DNA of 40,325 bases from Chloroflexota bacterium (lineage in GTDB: Bacteria > Chloroflexota > Anaerolineae > Promineifilales > Promineifilaceae). The notes below the pieces were generated by a model. That model searched no databases, was not told the origin of the DNA, and was given only the letters and a program-made list of their open reading frames with translations. The position numbers were made by a program, and so were the translations under genes. The stretch spans positions 1 to 40,325 of the forward strand of contig JAHDGV010000005.1 of assembly GCA_020631655.1 (NCBI GenBank). The letters run 5' to 3'. This document shows positions 16,967 through 25,584 of the stretch, in pieces. The first letter of the stretch is position 1. Each line of letters begins with the position of its first letter.

Positions 16967-17665
16967 ATGATTGGTATGACTATGCAAGATGACTTTCAGA
17001 GGATCAAAAAAGCGGGACTCATTTTATTTATTTTTATTATTTGTGTACTGCAGCTATCTGGTGTGATGGCAGATGGATCAGACGAAGAGACGGCTCCAGA
17101 GCCAACAACTTCGTCGGCCGTTAATGAATTGCCACCACATCAGATAGCAGACCCTATAACCTCTCAACAAGCAAAAGACGCCGAATCTACCGCCACAACC
17201 ATCTTTCTCACCATGATCTTTCAGCCCGGCACACCAGAACCGGAAACTGAAGAAGGGGGAGAAGATTTACCGTTCATGAACGAGTTTGAACAGGCTGTTC
17301 TAGATCTGGTCAACGTTGAACGACAAAATGCAGGATGTGGCCCGGTCGAAGGGGAGTATTATTTGCGAACCGCCGCGTTTTTACACAGCAAAGATATGGC
17401 TGACAACGGTTACTTCTCTCATACGGGGCAGAACGGCTCTCGTTTTTGGGAACGGGCTTCAGCAGCTGGCTACGAAGGCTTCGCGGCCGGTGAGAACATT
17501 GCGGCCGGGTACAGGACACCAGAATCTGTGATGAACGGCTGGATGAACAGCTCGGGTCACCGCGCTAACATCTTAAATTGTAGCCACACACATTTGGGTG
17601 TCGGGTATTACTACGGCGATGGATCCCCGTATGGAGCTTACTGGACGCAGGTGTTTGGCCGATAG
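16967..17665 (+). CDS. Exported CAP/SCP-superfamily protein
   Basis: The protein starts with a hydrophobic segment (LILFIFIICVLQLSGVMA, about residues 17-35) that looks like a signal peptide or anchor. A low-complexity acidic stretch follows, then a CAP (SCP/PR-1) domain from about residue 105. CAP signatures include LVNVERQNAGCGPV, FLHSKDMADNGYFSHTGQNG, GENIAAGYRTPESVMNGWMNSSGHRANILN and LGVGYYYGDGSPYGAYWTQVFG. The His and Glu residues forming the usual CAP cavity are present. Bacterial CAP proteins are secreted and mostly of unknown role. AGGG six bases before ATG supports the start. It converges with the lipoprotein downstream. Confidence 0.9.
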   Translation: MIGMTMQDDFQRIKKAGLILFIFIICVLQLSGVMADGSDEETAPEPTTSSAVNELPPHQIADPITSQQAKDAESTATTIFLTMIFQPGTPEPETEEGGEDLPFMNEFEQAVLDLVNVERQNAGCGPVEGEYYLRTAAFLHSKDMADNGYFSHTGQNGSRFWERASAAGYEGFAAGENIAAGYRTPESVMNGWMNSSGHRANILNCSHTHLGVGYYYGDGSPYGAYWTQVFGR

Positions 17666-17693
17666 GCAACTGCCAGACAACCTCTAAAATCAG

Positions 17694-17730
17694 CTCGGCC
17701 GTAGCTCCTAAGGGGCAAACTGCGGCCGAG
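17694..17730. terminator. Hairpin between convergent genes
   Basis: CTCGGCCGTAG (17694-17704) pairs with CTGCGGCCGAG (17720-17730) with one mismatch and a 15-base loop. It overlaps the 3' end of the minus-strand lipoprotein gene and lies 28 bases after the CAP gene stop. The following TTCCGTTT is only partly T-rich, so terminator activity is plausible for the plus strand but not certain. Confidence 0.4.
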
Positions 17731-18784
17731 TTCCGTTTAAAACAAAGCTCATTTCACCTGATTCAACATCTACCAGCCAAATCTCTGGTTGTGCATCAGC
17801 CTCAGTCAGATTAAAGCGCTGAAACAGCAACTGTGTCCCATCGCTGTTCCAAGAGAGTGCTCCATTTTGGATTGAGAGGTCATCGGTCAAGCTCCGTGCA
17901 TTAGCCCCGTCAGAATCCATCACCCAAACTTGCCGCCCAACTCCCCCCCGTGGCGGCTTACGGGTAAATGCCAACTGGCTCCCGTCAGGGGACACAACAT
18001 ATCCTCCATCATCAACGGCCAACCCCTCTCCGGTTAAATCTGTCACATTTTCGCCACGTGCATTGGTTTTAAAAATGTGGGTCGACGCCCGCTCCTGATC
18101 AACCCGAAGCGCAGAAAAGTAAAGGTCTGAGTCAGCCCCCCACACGGCCGCAACATTTGATCGAGACGAAATCACCCCAATTTCCCCCGTTTGCAAATCA
18201 AAAATCTGAATCTCATCAACGGCAGGCACGACGTAAGTCAGCTTACGACCGTCGGCCGAAAATCGAACATCTTCTCCCAACCAATTCTCATCTGCAAACA
18301 TCGGAATCAGCTGGAACGATTCTAAGTCGTACCACCACAGCCGAGACTCTTTTCGAGCAATCTCGCCATCGTAAATGGGGGATTGTTCATAGGCAAACAC
18401 ATTTTGAGACGGTGACCAACGCGGGTTTTGACAGGCTCCGGTGGGACCGCATTCAACCAGCGGAACAGTATCGGGCATCTTGTTCCACAACAGCCAAATA
18501 TCAAGGCTGTTATCATCATCGGATTGTGTAAATGCCGTATGCCCTTTGGGGCTAATATTAAACTCTAAAATATCCTGAGCTTGTGTCGTTAATTGTTTTG
18601 GAGCTGGGTTACGGGCAGATGGGTCATAGGTGAAAAGCTGATACCGACCGTTATCACCCACATCTATATAAACGATATGGTCAGTCGTGAAATGACTTTG
18701 ATTTTGACAGGATGCAAGGCTCAGCAGCAAGGCAAGAAAAACAACTATTTTTTTGGCTGAAAAAGACTTAAAAGGGAAAAACAC
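17708..18784 (-). CDS. TolB-like beta-propeller lipoprotein
   Basis: The N-terminus (KIVVFLALLLSLASCQNQ) is a lipoprotein signal peptide with lipobox LASC, so the protein is probably tethered outside the cytoplasmic membrane. The rest shows PD40/TolB-type propeller repeats: FNISPKGHTAFTQSDD, RWSPSQNVFAYEQS, RFSADGRKLTYVVP, VVSPDGSQLAFTRKP and SWNSDGTQLLFQRF, followed by EIWLVDVESGE. Such proteins act as binding scaffolds; no catalytic residues are seen. The start is GTG with a weak ribosome site. It lies downstream of the Fur-family gene, separated by a 24-bp perfect palindrome. Confidence 0.8.
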   Translation of the reverse strand: MFFPFKSFSAKKIVVFLALLLSLASCQNQSHFTTDHIVYIDVGDNGRYQLFTYDPSARNPAPKQLTTQAQDILEFNISPKGHTAFTQSDDDNSLDIWLLWNKMPDTVPLVECGPTGACQNPRWSPSQNVFAYEQSPIYDGEIARKESRLWWYDLESFQLIPMFADENWLGEDVRFSADGRKLTYVVPAVDEIQIFDLQTGEIGVISSRSNVAAVWGADSDLYFSALRVDQERASTHIFKTNARGENVTDLTGEGLAVDDGGYVVSPDGSQLAFTRKPPRGGVGRQVWVMDSDGANARSLTDDLSIQNGALSWNSDGTQLLFQRFNLTEADAQPEIWLVDVESGEMSFVLNGTRPQFAP

Positions 18785-18843
18785 GGCGACATCTTATCAT
18801 ACGAGATATCGACTGCGCCCCATTCTCATGACTTTTTTCCCTT

Positions 18844-18867
18844 GTTGTGCCAACGCGTTGGCACAAC
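18844..18867. promoter_or_regulatory. 24-bp perfect palindrome directly after the Fur-family stop codon
   Basis: GTTGTGCCAACG and CGTTGGCACAAC meet with no loop, giving a 24-base perfect palindrome touching the TGA of the Fur-family gene. On the minus strand it is followed by AAGGGAAAAAA, not a U-tract, so an ordinary intrinsic terminator is unlikely. It sits 60 bases before the lipoprotein start and could be an operator for that gene. Confidence 0.6.
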
Positions 18868-19287
18868 TCATTGACACGACTCGCAAACCCCGTAGATTTC
18901 AAGCATGTGCCCTTCGATCTTAAATTTAAACTGCTCGGCCAACTGTTGGCTTAGGTCATCTGCAAAAGAACATTCAGCAAATTCAACCGAGTTGGAACAG
19001 CGTATGCACACCAAGTGATGGTGATGGCCATCCTCGAGAAGGACAAAGTGTGCGGCGCCACTGCCTCCATAGGCCGGCCGCACAACGCCAATTTCTGCTA
19101 GCAGATCAAGGGTGCGAAATACGGTCATCCGGCCTACGTTCGACTCATCATCACGCATTTTTTCGAACAGATCATCGGCCGTCATATGACCGTGATATTT
19201 AAGCAGGGCATCAACTACTTCCATTCGAGATGAGGTTGCTCTATGCCCCAGTTCAGTCAATTTGGCTTCAATTTGTGACTTATTCAT
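18868..19287 (-). CDS. Fur/Zur-family metal-responsive repressor
   Basis: This is a 139-residue ferric/zinc uptake regulator family protein. The N-terminal winged helix reads LTELGHRATSSRMEVVDALLKYHGHMTADDLFEKM...VGRMTVFRTLDLLAEIGVV. The metal-binding half contains EDGHHHHLVCIRC and a C-terminal GVCESC; the two CxxC motifs form the structural zinc site of the family. The track start at 19362 overlaps the permease gene; ATG at 19287 (MNKSQIEAKLTELG) gives a normal length and lies seven bases after the permease stop. Its place behind a zinc/manganese ABC importer suggests it represses that importer. Zinc rather than iron or manganese is inference. Confidence 0.88.
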   Translation of the reverse strand: MNKSQIEAKLTELGHRATSSRMEVVDALLKYHGHMTADDLFEKMRDDESNVGRMTVFRTLDLLAEIGVVRPAYGGSGAAHFVLLEDGHHHHLVCIRCSNSVEFAECSFADDLSQQLAEQFKFKIEGHMLEIYGVCESCQ

Positions 19288-19294
19288 AGCTGAT

Positions 19295-20155
19295 TTAAGG
19301 ATTTGTACTAACGGTGGGAGCGGGTGCCATCCACCTAGAGAATACACCTTGATTGGGTGCAAACAAAAATATCAAAACAAAAATAACTGTAGCTACCAGC
19401 ACAACGGCCGGTCCTGATGCGATGTTTAAATAAAAGCTACTGTAAAGCCCAACCGCACCAGAGACAGCGCCAATCGTAGCTCCGATACCCATCATCGGTA
19501 GCAAGCGTTTGGTTAAAAACGAAGCGGCTGCGGCCGGGGTAATGATCATAGCCAACATGAGCGATATGCCCACCGCATTTAATGCCACAACAATTGTTAC
19601 AGCGATAAGGACAAGAAGTAAATAATTGTAAAAGCGAACGGGCAAACGGAGCGTGCTTGCCAAAGTTTGATCAAACGAAACGACAAGGAGCTCTTTGTAG
19701 AACAGAATGATCACCGTAAATACGATAAGGCTTAGCCCCAACATTGTCCACAGATCAGAAGACGAAACACCCAGCAGGTTGCCAAACAAAAAGTGGGTCA
19801 AATCAACCGCATAGCCGTCTGTAGCAGAAAGCATAGCAATTCCCAAGGCAAATGCACCGGCAAGAATGACTCCAATGGCGGAATCTTCGCGCAAGAGATT
19901 GCTTTCACTTAGTGCACCAATGGCAAAAGCCGTCAGGATACCCATCACCAACGCCCCGATCACAAGCGGAATGCCGGTTAAAAATGCGATGACAACCCCT
20001 GGCAAAATAATGTGAGCCAGTGCATCACCTAAAAATGCCATCCCCCGCAGGACTACATAGGTCCCCAAAACGGGGCAAAGCACGCCAACTATGAGGGCGG
20101 CTGCCAATGCTCGTTGGAAAAAGCTAAAGGTTAAAGGGTCTGTGATGAATGACAT
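19295..20155 (-). CDS. Zinc/manganese-type ABC transporter permease (ZnuB/MntB family)
   Basis: This is a 286-residue membrane protein of the ABC-3 family with about eight helices. Family segments include RALAAALIVGVLCPVLGTYVVLRGMAFLGDALAHIILPGVV and NAVGISLMLAMIITPAAAASFLTKRLLPMM. It begins two bases after the ATPase stop and precedes the Fur-family regulator, forming a three-gene unit. The partner metal-binding protein is not in the window. Substrate (Zn or Mn) cannot be fixed from the permease alone. Confidence 0.9.
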   Translation of the reverse strand: MSFITDPLTFSFFQRALAAALIVGVLCPVLGTYVVLRGMAFLGDALAHIILPGVVIAFLTGIPLVIGALVMGILTAFAIGALSESNLLREDSAIGVILAGAFALGIAMLSATDGYAVDLTHFLFGNLLGVSSSDLWTMLGLSLIVFTVIILFYKELLVVSFDQTLASTLRLPVRFYNYLLLVLIAVTIVVALNAVGISLMLAMIITPAAAASFLTKRLLPMMGIGATIGAVSGAVGLYSSFYLNIASGPAVVLVATVIFVLIFLFAPNQGVFSRWMAPAPTVSTNP

Positions 20156-20157
20156 AT

Positions 20158-20979
20158 TTAATGATCACAACATGTGTCTGCGATCAGAACACCGTCTTGT
20201 GCATGCAAATGGCCACCATAAGCGGTGACTAAATTATCGGCCGTCAATACTTCATTCGGCCGGCCAAGCGCAACAAGTTCACCGTTGAGCAGTAAAATTT
20301 TATCAAATCGGGTGGCTGCCATATTAAGATCATGCGTTGCAACAATGGTGGTAATGCCACTGGCGGTAACACCCTCCAGCACCTCAAACACCTGATCTTG
20401 GCTCGGTATGTCTAACCCTGCTAGCGGTTCATCCAGCAACAAAAGCTCCGCCTCTTGTGCTAAAGCCCGGGCAATAAACACCCGCTGCTGCTGACCACCA
20501 GATAGCTCGCCTATCTGCTTTTTGGCAAGATGGGTTGCACTGACTCGTTCCAGACTTTGCTGAACGATATTGCGATCGTGTTGCTTGGCCCAACGAAAAA
20601 GCCCGATTTTTGCTGTGCGGCCCATCATCACTACATCTTCAACTGTGACGGGAAAATTCCAATCAACCGTTTGCCGCTGGGGGACATAGGCGACACACAA
20701 ATGCTCGGCCGGGTCGCTACCGTGTAACGTGGCACGGCCGCTTGTCGGTGACAGCTCCCCTACCATAAGCTTAAACAAGGTGCTCTTGCCCGCCCCATTT
20801 GGCCCCACAACCGCAACCTGTTCACCCGTTTTGAGCGTAAACGACAAATTGCTTAGAGCCACATGGGAGCCATAACTCACTGTAACACCGGCCGCATCAA
20901 ACAGCGGTGCATCAGGTAAATGCTGAACCCCGTATGTTTTTTCATTATTGTTGAGAATTGGTTTTATTGCTTCAGCCAT
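20158..20979 (-). CDS. Zinc/manganese-type ABC transporter ATPase (ZnuC/MntA family)
   Basis: This is a 273-residue ABC ATPase. Walker A is GPNGAGKST, the Q-loop lies in YVPQRQTVDWNFPVTVEDVVMMGR (typical of metal-ion importers), the signature is LSGGQQQR, Walker B is LLLLDEPLAGLD, and the switch His is in VATHD. The C-terminus ends LIADTCCDH, a short Cys-Cys-Asp-His tail that could bind metal; similar His/Cys-ended tails occur in this family. It is the first of a three-gene unit with permease and Fur-like regulator, 36 bases after an aldo/keto reductase gene. Confidence 0.92.
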   Translation of the reverse strand: MAEAIKPILNNNEKTYGVQHLPDAPLFDAAGVTVSYGSHVALSNLSFTLKTGEQVAVVGPNGAGKSTLFKLMVGELSPTSGRATLHGSDPAEHLCVAYVPQRQTVDWNFPVTVEDVVMMGRTAKIGLFRWAKQHDRNIVQQSLERVSATHLAKKQIGELSGGQQQRVFIARALAQEAELLLLDEPLAGLDIPSQDQVFEVLEGVTASGITTIVATHDLNMAATRFDKILLLNGELVALGRPNEVLTADNLVTAYGGHLHAQDGVLIADTCCDH

Positions 20980-21015
20980 ACTGGTATTTTATATCAATAT
21001 TGTCTGAGATGAGAC
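20980..21015 (-). promoter_or_regulatory. Possible operator/promoter before the metal transporter operon
   Basis: On the minus strand the short gap reads TCTCATCTCAGACAATATTGATATAAAATACCAGT-ATG. It includes an imperfect dyad (GTCT-CATCTC-AGAC, partly inside the upstream gene) and a TATAAA -10-like word. It could bind the Fur-family regulator, but the sequence does not match a classical Zur or Fur box. Confidence 0.25.
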
Positions 21016-22479
21016 TCATTCTTGCGAAACTTCAGCATCTACTTCGATTTCAACCAAATAATCGCTTCCAACTAGCTCAGCTTGTACAAGAGTGTTTGCT
21101 GGCAAAATATGGGCAAAGCGTTCCCCATGTGCTCGAGCAACAGGCTCCCAATCATCGATATTGGGAACATAGATGCGTGACCGCACGACATCTTCTAGTC
21201 GGCCGCCCAGCGACTGCAGAGCCCCCTCAATTTTATCGATAATAAAATGGGTTTGTGCCCCCGGATCAGTCCCCCCAATCACCCGGGTGCCATGTGTTGC
21301 CGTGGTTCCTGAAACGGAAATTTTGTTACCGTGTCGTACCGCTCGGCAGTAACCGGCCAGCGATTCCCACGTTGTGCCGGTCAACACCCGTGTCCGGCCG
21401 TCGTTCCACGTTTCTGTAGGATACGGAGCTGGAAATGTCTCAAGATGATCGCTCAGGTCACCTGTCGCAGTCAAAAACGGTGGTTTGCGATATTCGTCGC
21501 CGCAATCTCCGGGGATAGTTTTTAGCTCGGCCAAGGCTTCTCCAATCAACGCCTGATCAGCGTCATCCAGCTTAAAGTCAAACAAACGCAAATTGTCTGA
21601 GATATGCTCGCTCTTGCCTAAACGTGCGCCAATAATTACCCCGCCTACGGCCGGTTGATCGAGCAAATAGCGCGTTGAAATGTTGGCCAAAGAGACCTGA
21701 TGTTTGTCGGCCGCTTTTTTCATTTGGCTCAACAGATTTTGGAACGGTCCCCAGCCCCCAGCTTCCCGAATATATCGGCCGTATTTCATTTGTGACCATG
21801 TTTCTAGATTGTCCCAATCTGGCTCTGGCTTACCCAGCCATTTATCGGTCAGAAAGCCACCGGCTAGCGTGCCAAAAGCCAGTAGTTTCACCCCAAACTC
21901 AGCGCACAAATCGGTCATTCGGCCGCGGGCGCGCTGGTCTAGCATCGAATAACAGACCTGATTGGTGACAATTTCCACCCCGCTGGTCAGCGCCATGCGT
22001 AGATGGGCCGTATCTACATTGGTTAACCCAAGATGTCTGATCAGCCCTTCCTCTTTTAGCTCTTGTAGCCAAAACAGACAGTCGAGCCAAACCGGATCAG
22101 AGTATGTCCAGCAGTGGAATTGAAGCAGATCCAGCGTCTCCATCTGCATCCGATCAAGTGAGGTTTGCACGGCCGCACGCACCTCATCCCGTGTGACAGG
22201 CCCCGGCTTGGGGACCCATTTGGTAAAGGTTTGAACCGCGTTTGGATCGGGCAACGTTTGCCGAAAGGTTCCCGCAATTATTTCGGCCGAACCATAATGG
22301 TCCGCCATATCAAACGTTGTTAAACCAGCATCGAAATAGGGTTGCATGGCTGGGGCGGTTGCAACTGGATCAAGCGTTTGTCCATGTCGCTCCATATCTG
22401 CAATTTGCCACAGGCCGGTTAATACGCGTGATATCGAAAATCCGGGGGCTATTTCTATCCGCTCAACAGTGCCGTTCAT
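21016..22479 (-). CDS. Aldo/keto reductase fused to a RidA/YjgF-family domain
   Basis: Residues 1-330 form an aldo/keto reductase TIM barrel. FDMADHYGSAEIIAGTF holds the catalytic Asp and Tyr, FTKWVP the Lys and LLQFHCW the His, with GVIIGARLGKSEHISDNL in the cofactor region. Residues from about 365 form a RidA/YjgF domain: TRVLTGTTWESLAGYCRAVRHGNKISVSGTTATHG...LQSLGGRLEDVVRSRIYVPNIDDWEPVARAHGERF...TLVQAELVGSDYLVEIEVDA. The usual RidA catalytic Arg (RSRIYV) is present. ATG at 22479 has GGAG seven bases upstream; the track start at 22554 lacks support. The fusion may couple carbonyl reduction with enamine/imine hydrolysis; substrate is unknown. Confidence 0.9.
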   Translation of the reverse strand: MNGTVERIEIAPGFSISRVLTGLWQIADMERHGQTLDPVATAPAMQPYFDAGLTTFDMADHYGSAEIIAGTFRQTLPDPNAVQTFTKWVPKPGPVTRDEVRAAVQTSLDRMQMETLDLLQFHCWTYSDPVWLDCLFWLQELKEEGLIRHLGLTNVDTAHLRMALTSGVEIVTNQVCYSMLDQRARGRMTDLCAEFGVKLLAFGTLAGGFLTDKWLGKPEPDWDNLETWSQMKYGRYIREAGGWGPFQNLLSQMKKAADKHQVSLANISTRYLLDQPAVGGVIIGARLGKSEHISDNLRLFDFKLDDADQALIGEALAELKTIPGDCGDEYRKPPFLTATGDLSDHLETFPAPYPTETWNDGRTRVLTGTTWESLAGYCRAVRHGNKISVSGTTATHGTRVIGGTDPGAQTHFIIDKIEGALQSLGGRLEDVVRSRIYVPNIDDWEPVARAHGERFAHILPANTLVQAELVGSDYLVEIEVDAEVSQE

Positions 22480-22649
22480 CTTTTTTCTCCAAACCAAATT
22501 TTTATCGATTCTACTGTTGAACGGCGAAATATCGAAAAAGAATAACGGAGTCAACTGGCTTGGAACATATTCTAAAAAGTTTCAGCTTGCTTATCTCCTA
22601 TATCCCACTAGGATTAAGACCTAGGAGGTAGCCAAAACTAGGAGAGAAA

Positions 22650-24041
22650 ATGGAAAACTTTGACTATGACTTGCTGGTAATTGGGACAGGGCCTTCAGGG
22701 CAAAAAGCGGCCGTTCAAGGGTCAAAAGCGGGCAAAAGGGTAGCCATTGTGGACAAGCGCAGTTTTATGGGAGGCGTGTGTGTCAACACCGGAACTATTC
22801 CCAGCAAAACTTTGCGTGAGGCGGTTCTTTATCTGTCTGGTCACCGCGAGAAAAACATTTATGGCGCTTCTTACCGGGTGAAGGACCAAATTTCGATGAC
22901 CGACCTCAATTTTCGCTGTGATTATGTGATGCACAACGAAATGGATGTGGTGGCTCATCAGCTCCAGCGGAACGGAATCAAGCTCATTAATGGATTAGGG
23001 AAATTTGTTGATCCGCACACGCTGATGGTGCAAACGTCTGATGGAGATCAAAAAGTTTCGGCCGCCAAAATCGTCATTGCTGTCGGGACTTCTCCCACCC
23101 AGCGGAAAGATATTCCATTTAAAGAAAACGTCATTTTTACCAGTGATGGCCTATTGCAAATGACAAATATCCCGCGGTCACTGGCTGTGATTGGAGGCGG
23201 TGTTATCGGTATCGAGTATGCCAGCATCTTTGCTGCATTAGGGGTGCGTGTCACAGTGGTAGATATGCGGGCTAACTTACTTGGCTTTGTAGACGATGAG
23301 ATTGTGGGAGCACTTATCTATCATCTGCGACAAAATCGAGTCACCTTCCGCTTAGGCGAAAAGGTCACAAAAATGGAGCTGGATGAAGAGGACAATGTCG
23401 TTACAACTCTGGAAAGTGGCAAGATGATTACCACAGAAAAAGCGCTGTATGCGGTCGGCCGGACCGGTGCCACAGCCAGTCTAAACCTAAAGGCGGCCGG
23501 ACTGTCAGCCGACAACCGCGGCCGACTAAAGGTCAACGAACATTACCAGACAGAGGTGCCACACATTTATGCGGTTGGGGACGTGATTGGCTTCCCAAGC
23601 TTGGCTTCAACCTCGATGGAGCAAGGCCGTTTGGCCACCTGCCATGCATTCGACATACCAACCAGCTCGATCCACGGGTTATTCCCATACGGCATTTACG
23701 CCATACCAGAAATTTCGACAGTTGGTAAAACTGAGGCAGAGCTCACAGAGGCCGGAATCCCATATGAAATCGGCAAAGCCCACTACAGAGAAATTTCTCG
23801 TGGTCAGATTATTGGGGACCAAATCGGGATGTTGAAGATCATTTTCCACCTCGATACCCATGAAGTGATGGGGGTTCACATCATTGGAGAAGGGGCGAGT
23901 GAGTTAATTCACATCGGCCAAGCGGTGATTGCGTTTAAAGGCAAGCTGGAATACTTCATCAACACGGTTTTTAACTACCCTACTCTGGCCGAGGCCTATA
24001 AAGTTGCCGCACTTGATGGGTACAATCGGGCTCACCATTAG
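22650..24041 (+). CDS. sthA: Soluble pyridine nucleotide transhydrogenase-like flavoprotein
   Basis: This is a 463-residue member of the pyridine nucleotide-disulfide oxidoreductase family. It has the FAD-binding GTGPSGQKAA, the second Rossmann GGGVIGIEYASIFAALGVRVTVVD, and YAVGDVIGFPSLAS near the C-terminal third. The usual redox motif CxxxxCIP is CVNTGTIPSK: the second cysteine is replaced by Thr. This is the state seen in SthA-type transhydrogenases (NADPH + NAD exchange), not in lipoamide dehydrogenase or glutathione reductase. AGGAG lies about five bases before ATG, and a second AGGAGG occurs 27 bases upstream. Confidence 0.88.
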   Translation: MENFDYDLLVIGTGPSGQKAAVQGSKAGKRVAIVDKRSFMGGVCVNTGTIPSKTLREAVLYLSGHREKNIYGASYRVKDQISMTDLNFRCDYVMHNEMDVVAHQLQRNGIKLINGLGKFVDPHTLMVQTSDGDQKVSAAKIVIAVGTSPTQRKDIPFKENVIFTSDGLLQMTNIPRSLAVIGGGVIGIEYASIFAALGVRVTVVDMRANLLGFVDDEIVGALIYHLRQNRVTFRLGEKVTKMELDEEDNVVTTLESGKMITTEKALYAVGRTGATASLNLKAAGLSADNRGRLKVNEHYQTEVPHIYAVGDVIGFPSLASTSMEQGRLATCHAFDIPTSSIHGLFPYGIYAIPEISTVGKTEAELTEAGIPYEIGKAHYREISRGQIIGDQIGMLKIIFHLDTHEVMGVHIIGEGASELIHIGQAVIAFKGKLEYFINTVFNYPTLAEAYKVAALDGYNRAHH

Positions 24042-24054
24042 GTACAAGATCTAC

Positions 24055-24414
24055 TTAGCTCTCTCGATTTTGAAACAGCCACTGGCCACCGGCGTTAATC
24101 ATCACGATACACAAAACCATCATCGAGCCGCGTGACAAAATCGATGCCATACTGGCGGAGTTGGTAAACACGTCTGAGATCACATTGGCGGCGCCTGCGG
24201 CCCCCAGCACAGCAATCACAATCGCGATAATCGTCATCAACCGCGTTCTTTCAGAATTGCGCGCAATCCATCCCAAGATAGCGATGGGAACCCCGAAAAA
24301 GAGCGGGATTAAAGCGGTGATGCTTGTGGTAGCGGTCAAAATTCGGCCCAACAAACCAACAATAATTAATAAAACTCCCACAACAATCATCGTGGTTGAA
24401 ACGTTATCCTTCAT
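24055..24414 (-). CDS. Small four-helix membrane protein of unknown function
   Basis: The 119-residue product has four likely membrane helices: TTMIVVGVLLIIVGLLGRIL, TALIPLFFGVPIAILGWIA, LMTIIAIVIAVLGAAGAANVI and GSMMVLCIVMINAGGQWLF. I do not recognise a family. AGGAG six bases upstream of ATG supports the start. It lies 33 bases after a second membrane protein gene on the same strand, so the two are probably cotranscribed. It converges with the transhydrogenase gene. Confidence 0.7.
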   Translation of the reverse strand: MKDNVSTTMIVVGVLLIIVGLLGRILTATTSITALIPLFFGVPIAILGWIARNSERTRLMTIIAIVIAVLGAAGAANVISDVFTNSASMASILSRGSMMVLCIVMINAGGQWLFQNRES

Positions 24415-24447
24415 TCTGTCTCCTTCATTGCAAAATGGGAAATAGGC

Positions 24448-25398
24448 TTAAGCATCTTTTTCGCTGTCTTTGAGCTTTTGAATCTCGTCGGCCGCTTTGT
24501 CCGGCGTTTTTTCATAGGTTCCACCACCCAGTTCCAATAGCTGATTCACCCGCATTTCAAGCGTATTGAACATCTCTTTATCGGCCGCCAGCTCTCTCTC
24601 AAACTGGAGCAGTGCATATGACCCTGAAATAGCCAGATTATGAAACTCGCGCATGTTAGTAATTTGTGCCAGACCGGGATTGGCATCAACCCATTTTTGG
24701 ACCAATGTGTTTTCATTCGGCCGCCCATACACTTTTAGCTCTTTTGAATCCATTTTTCGCACAAAGGTTGTAATCTGCCGATATCCGAGCCTCAGCCGCT
24801 CGTCATGCAGTTGCCCGTTTAAGACTCTACGATTCGAAATATCTGATTTACGCAGTGTCGTTTCAAGAGGTTTTAGACCGTAAGCAATCAACATGTCTGG
24901 GAATGTTTGATGTGCAAAGTTGACCATAATGGCTGTCTCTCCCAAATTCCCATCGTTATCAAACACCCATGACCGGCCGTTAGTGTGCTCCCGCTCAACA
25001 ATGTGGCTCACATCCCACCTGTCGGTCTGAACACCGGCCGAATTTTTGAGCAGGTTTTGTTGCAAAGTCTCATCGCTCCGCAAATACAAAGACCCTTGCT
25101 CGGCCGTGAGCACTTTCAGATCAACCTCACGCAAATCATCCCCCTCTACTTTTGAGAACCACAAAAGGAAGATACCATAGGGTACCAAGAACAAGAACAT
25201 GCCGATTACACCGATTACCAGCCATCCATTGCCCAAACCGGCCACGTTGTTATCAGCCAAAATTCCGATAATGATGGCCCCCACAACGATGGCACCAATT
25301 CCGATGTAGCCACCATATCCGCCATCCTGATTTTGCTGATCATTTGGCCCCCAAGGTGGCTCAATAACTCTTCTGCCAAATCTTCCGAATCTTCTCAT
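24448..25398 (-). CDS. Membrane protein with cytoplasmic or external helical domain, function unknown
   Basis: The 316-residue product has a basic, Gly/Asn/Gln-rich N-terminus (RRFGRFGRRVIEPPWGPNDQQNQDGG). Two membrane helices follow (YIGIGAIVVGAIIIGILA and WLVIGVIGMFLFLVPYGIFLLWF), then a soluble domain of about 220 residues with VDLKVLTAEQGSLYLRSDE, MLIAYGLKPLETTLRKSDISNRR and a Lys/Glu-rich helical C-terminus (TPDKAADEIQKLKDSEKDA). I do not recognise the family and see no catalytic motif. It is probably the first gene of a two-gene unit with the small membrane protein after it. Confidence 0.65.
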   Translation of the reverse strand: MRRFGRFGRRVIEPPWGPNDQQNQDGGYGGYIGIGAIVVGAIIIGILADNNVAGLGNGWLVIGVIGMFLFLVPYGIFLLWFSKVEGDDLREVDLKVLTAEQGSLYLRSDETLQQNLLKNSAGVQTDRWDVSHIVEREHTNGRSWVFDNDGNLGETAIMVNFAHQTFPDMLIAYGLKPLETTLRKSDISNRRVLNGQLHDERLRLGYRQITTFVRKMDSKELKVYGRPNENTLVQKWVDANPGLAQITNMREFHNLAISGSYALLQFERELAADKEMFNTLEMRVNQLLELGGGTYEKTPDKAADEIQKLKDSEKDA

Positions 25399-25584
25399 AG
25401 CTTTAGCGTGATGGTAAATGCCTCACCAAACACGAATTGTTGAAATGTAATTGCACTCAGTTAAAACATTGTCCACAGAAACCGTCCGTATTACAAGGAT
25501 CAAAACGAACACCAGTCCCCAAGGCTAGGAATTTTGGGTCCAACCGAAATAATAAAAAACACAAGTATCAACTCAGGAGAAGCA

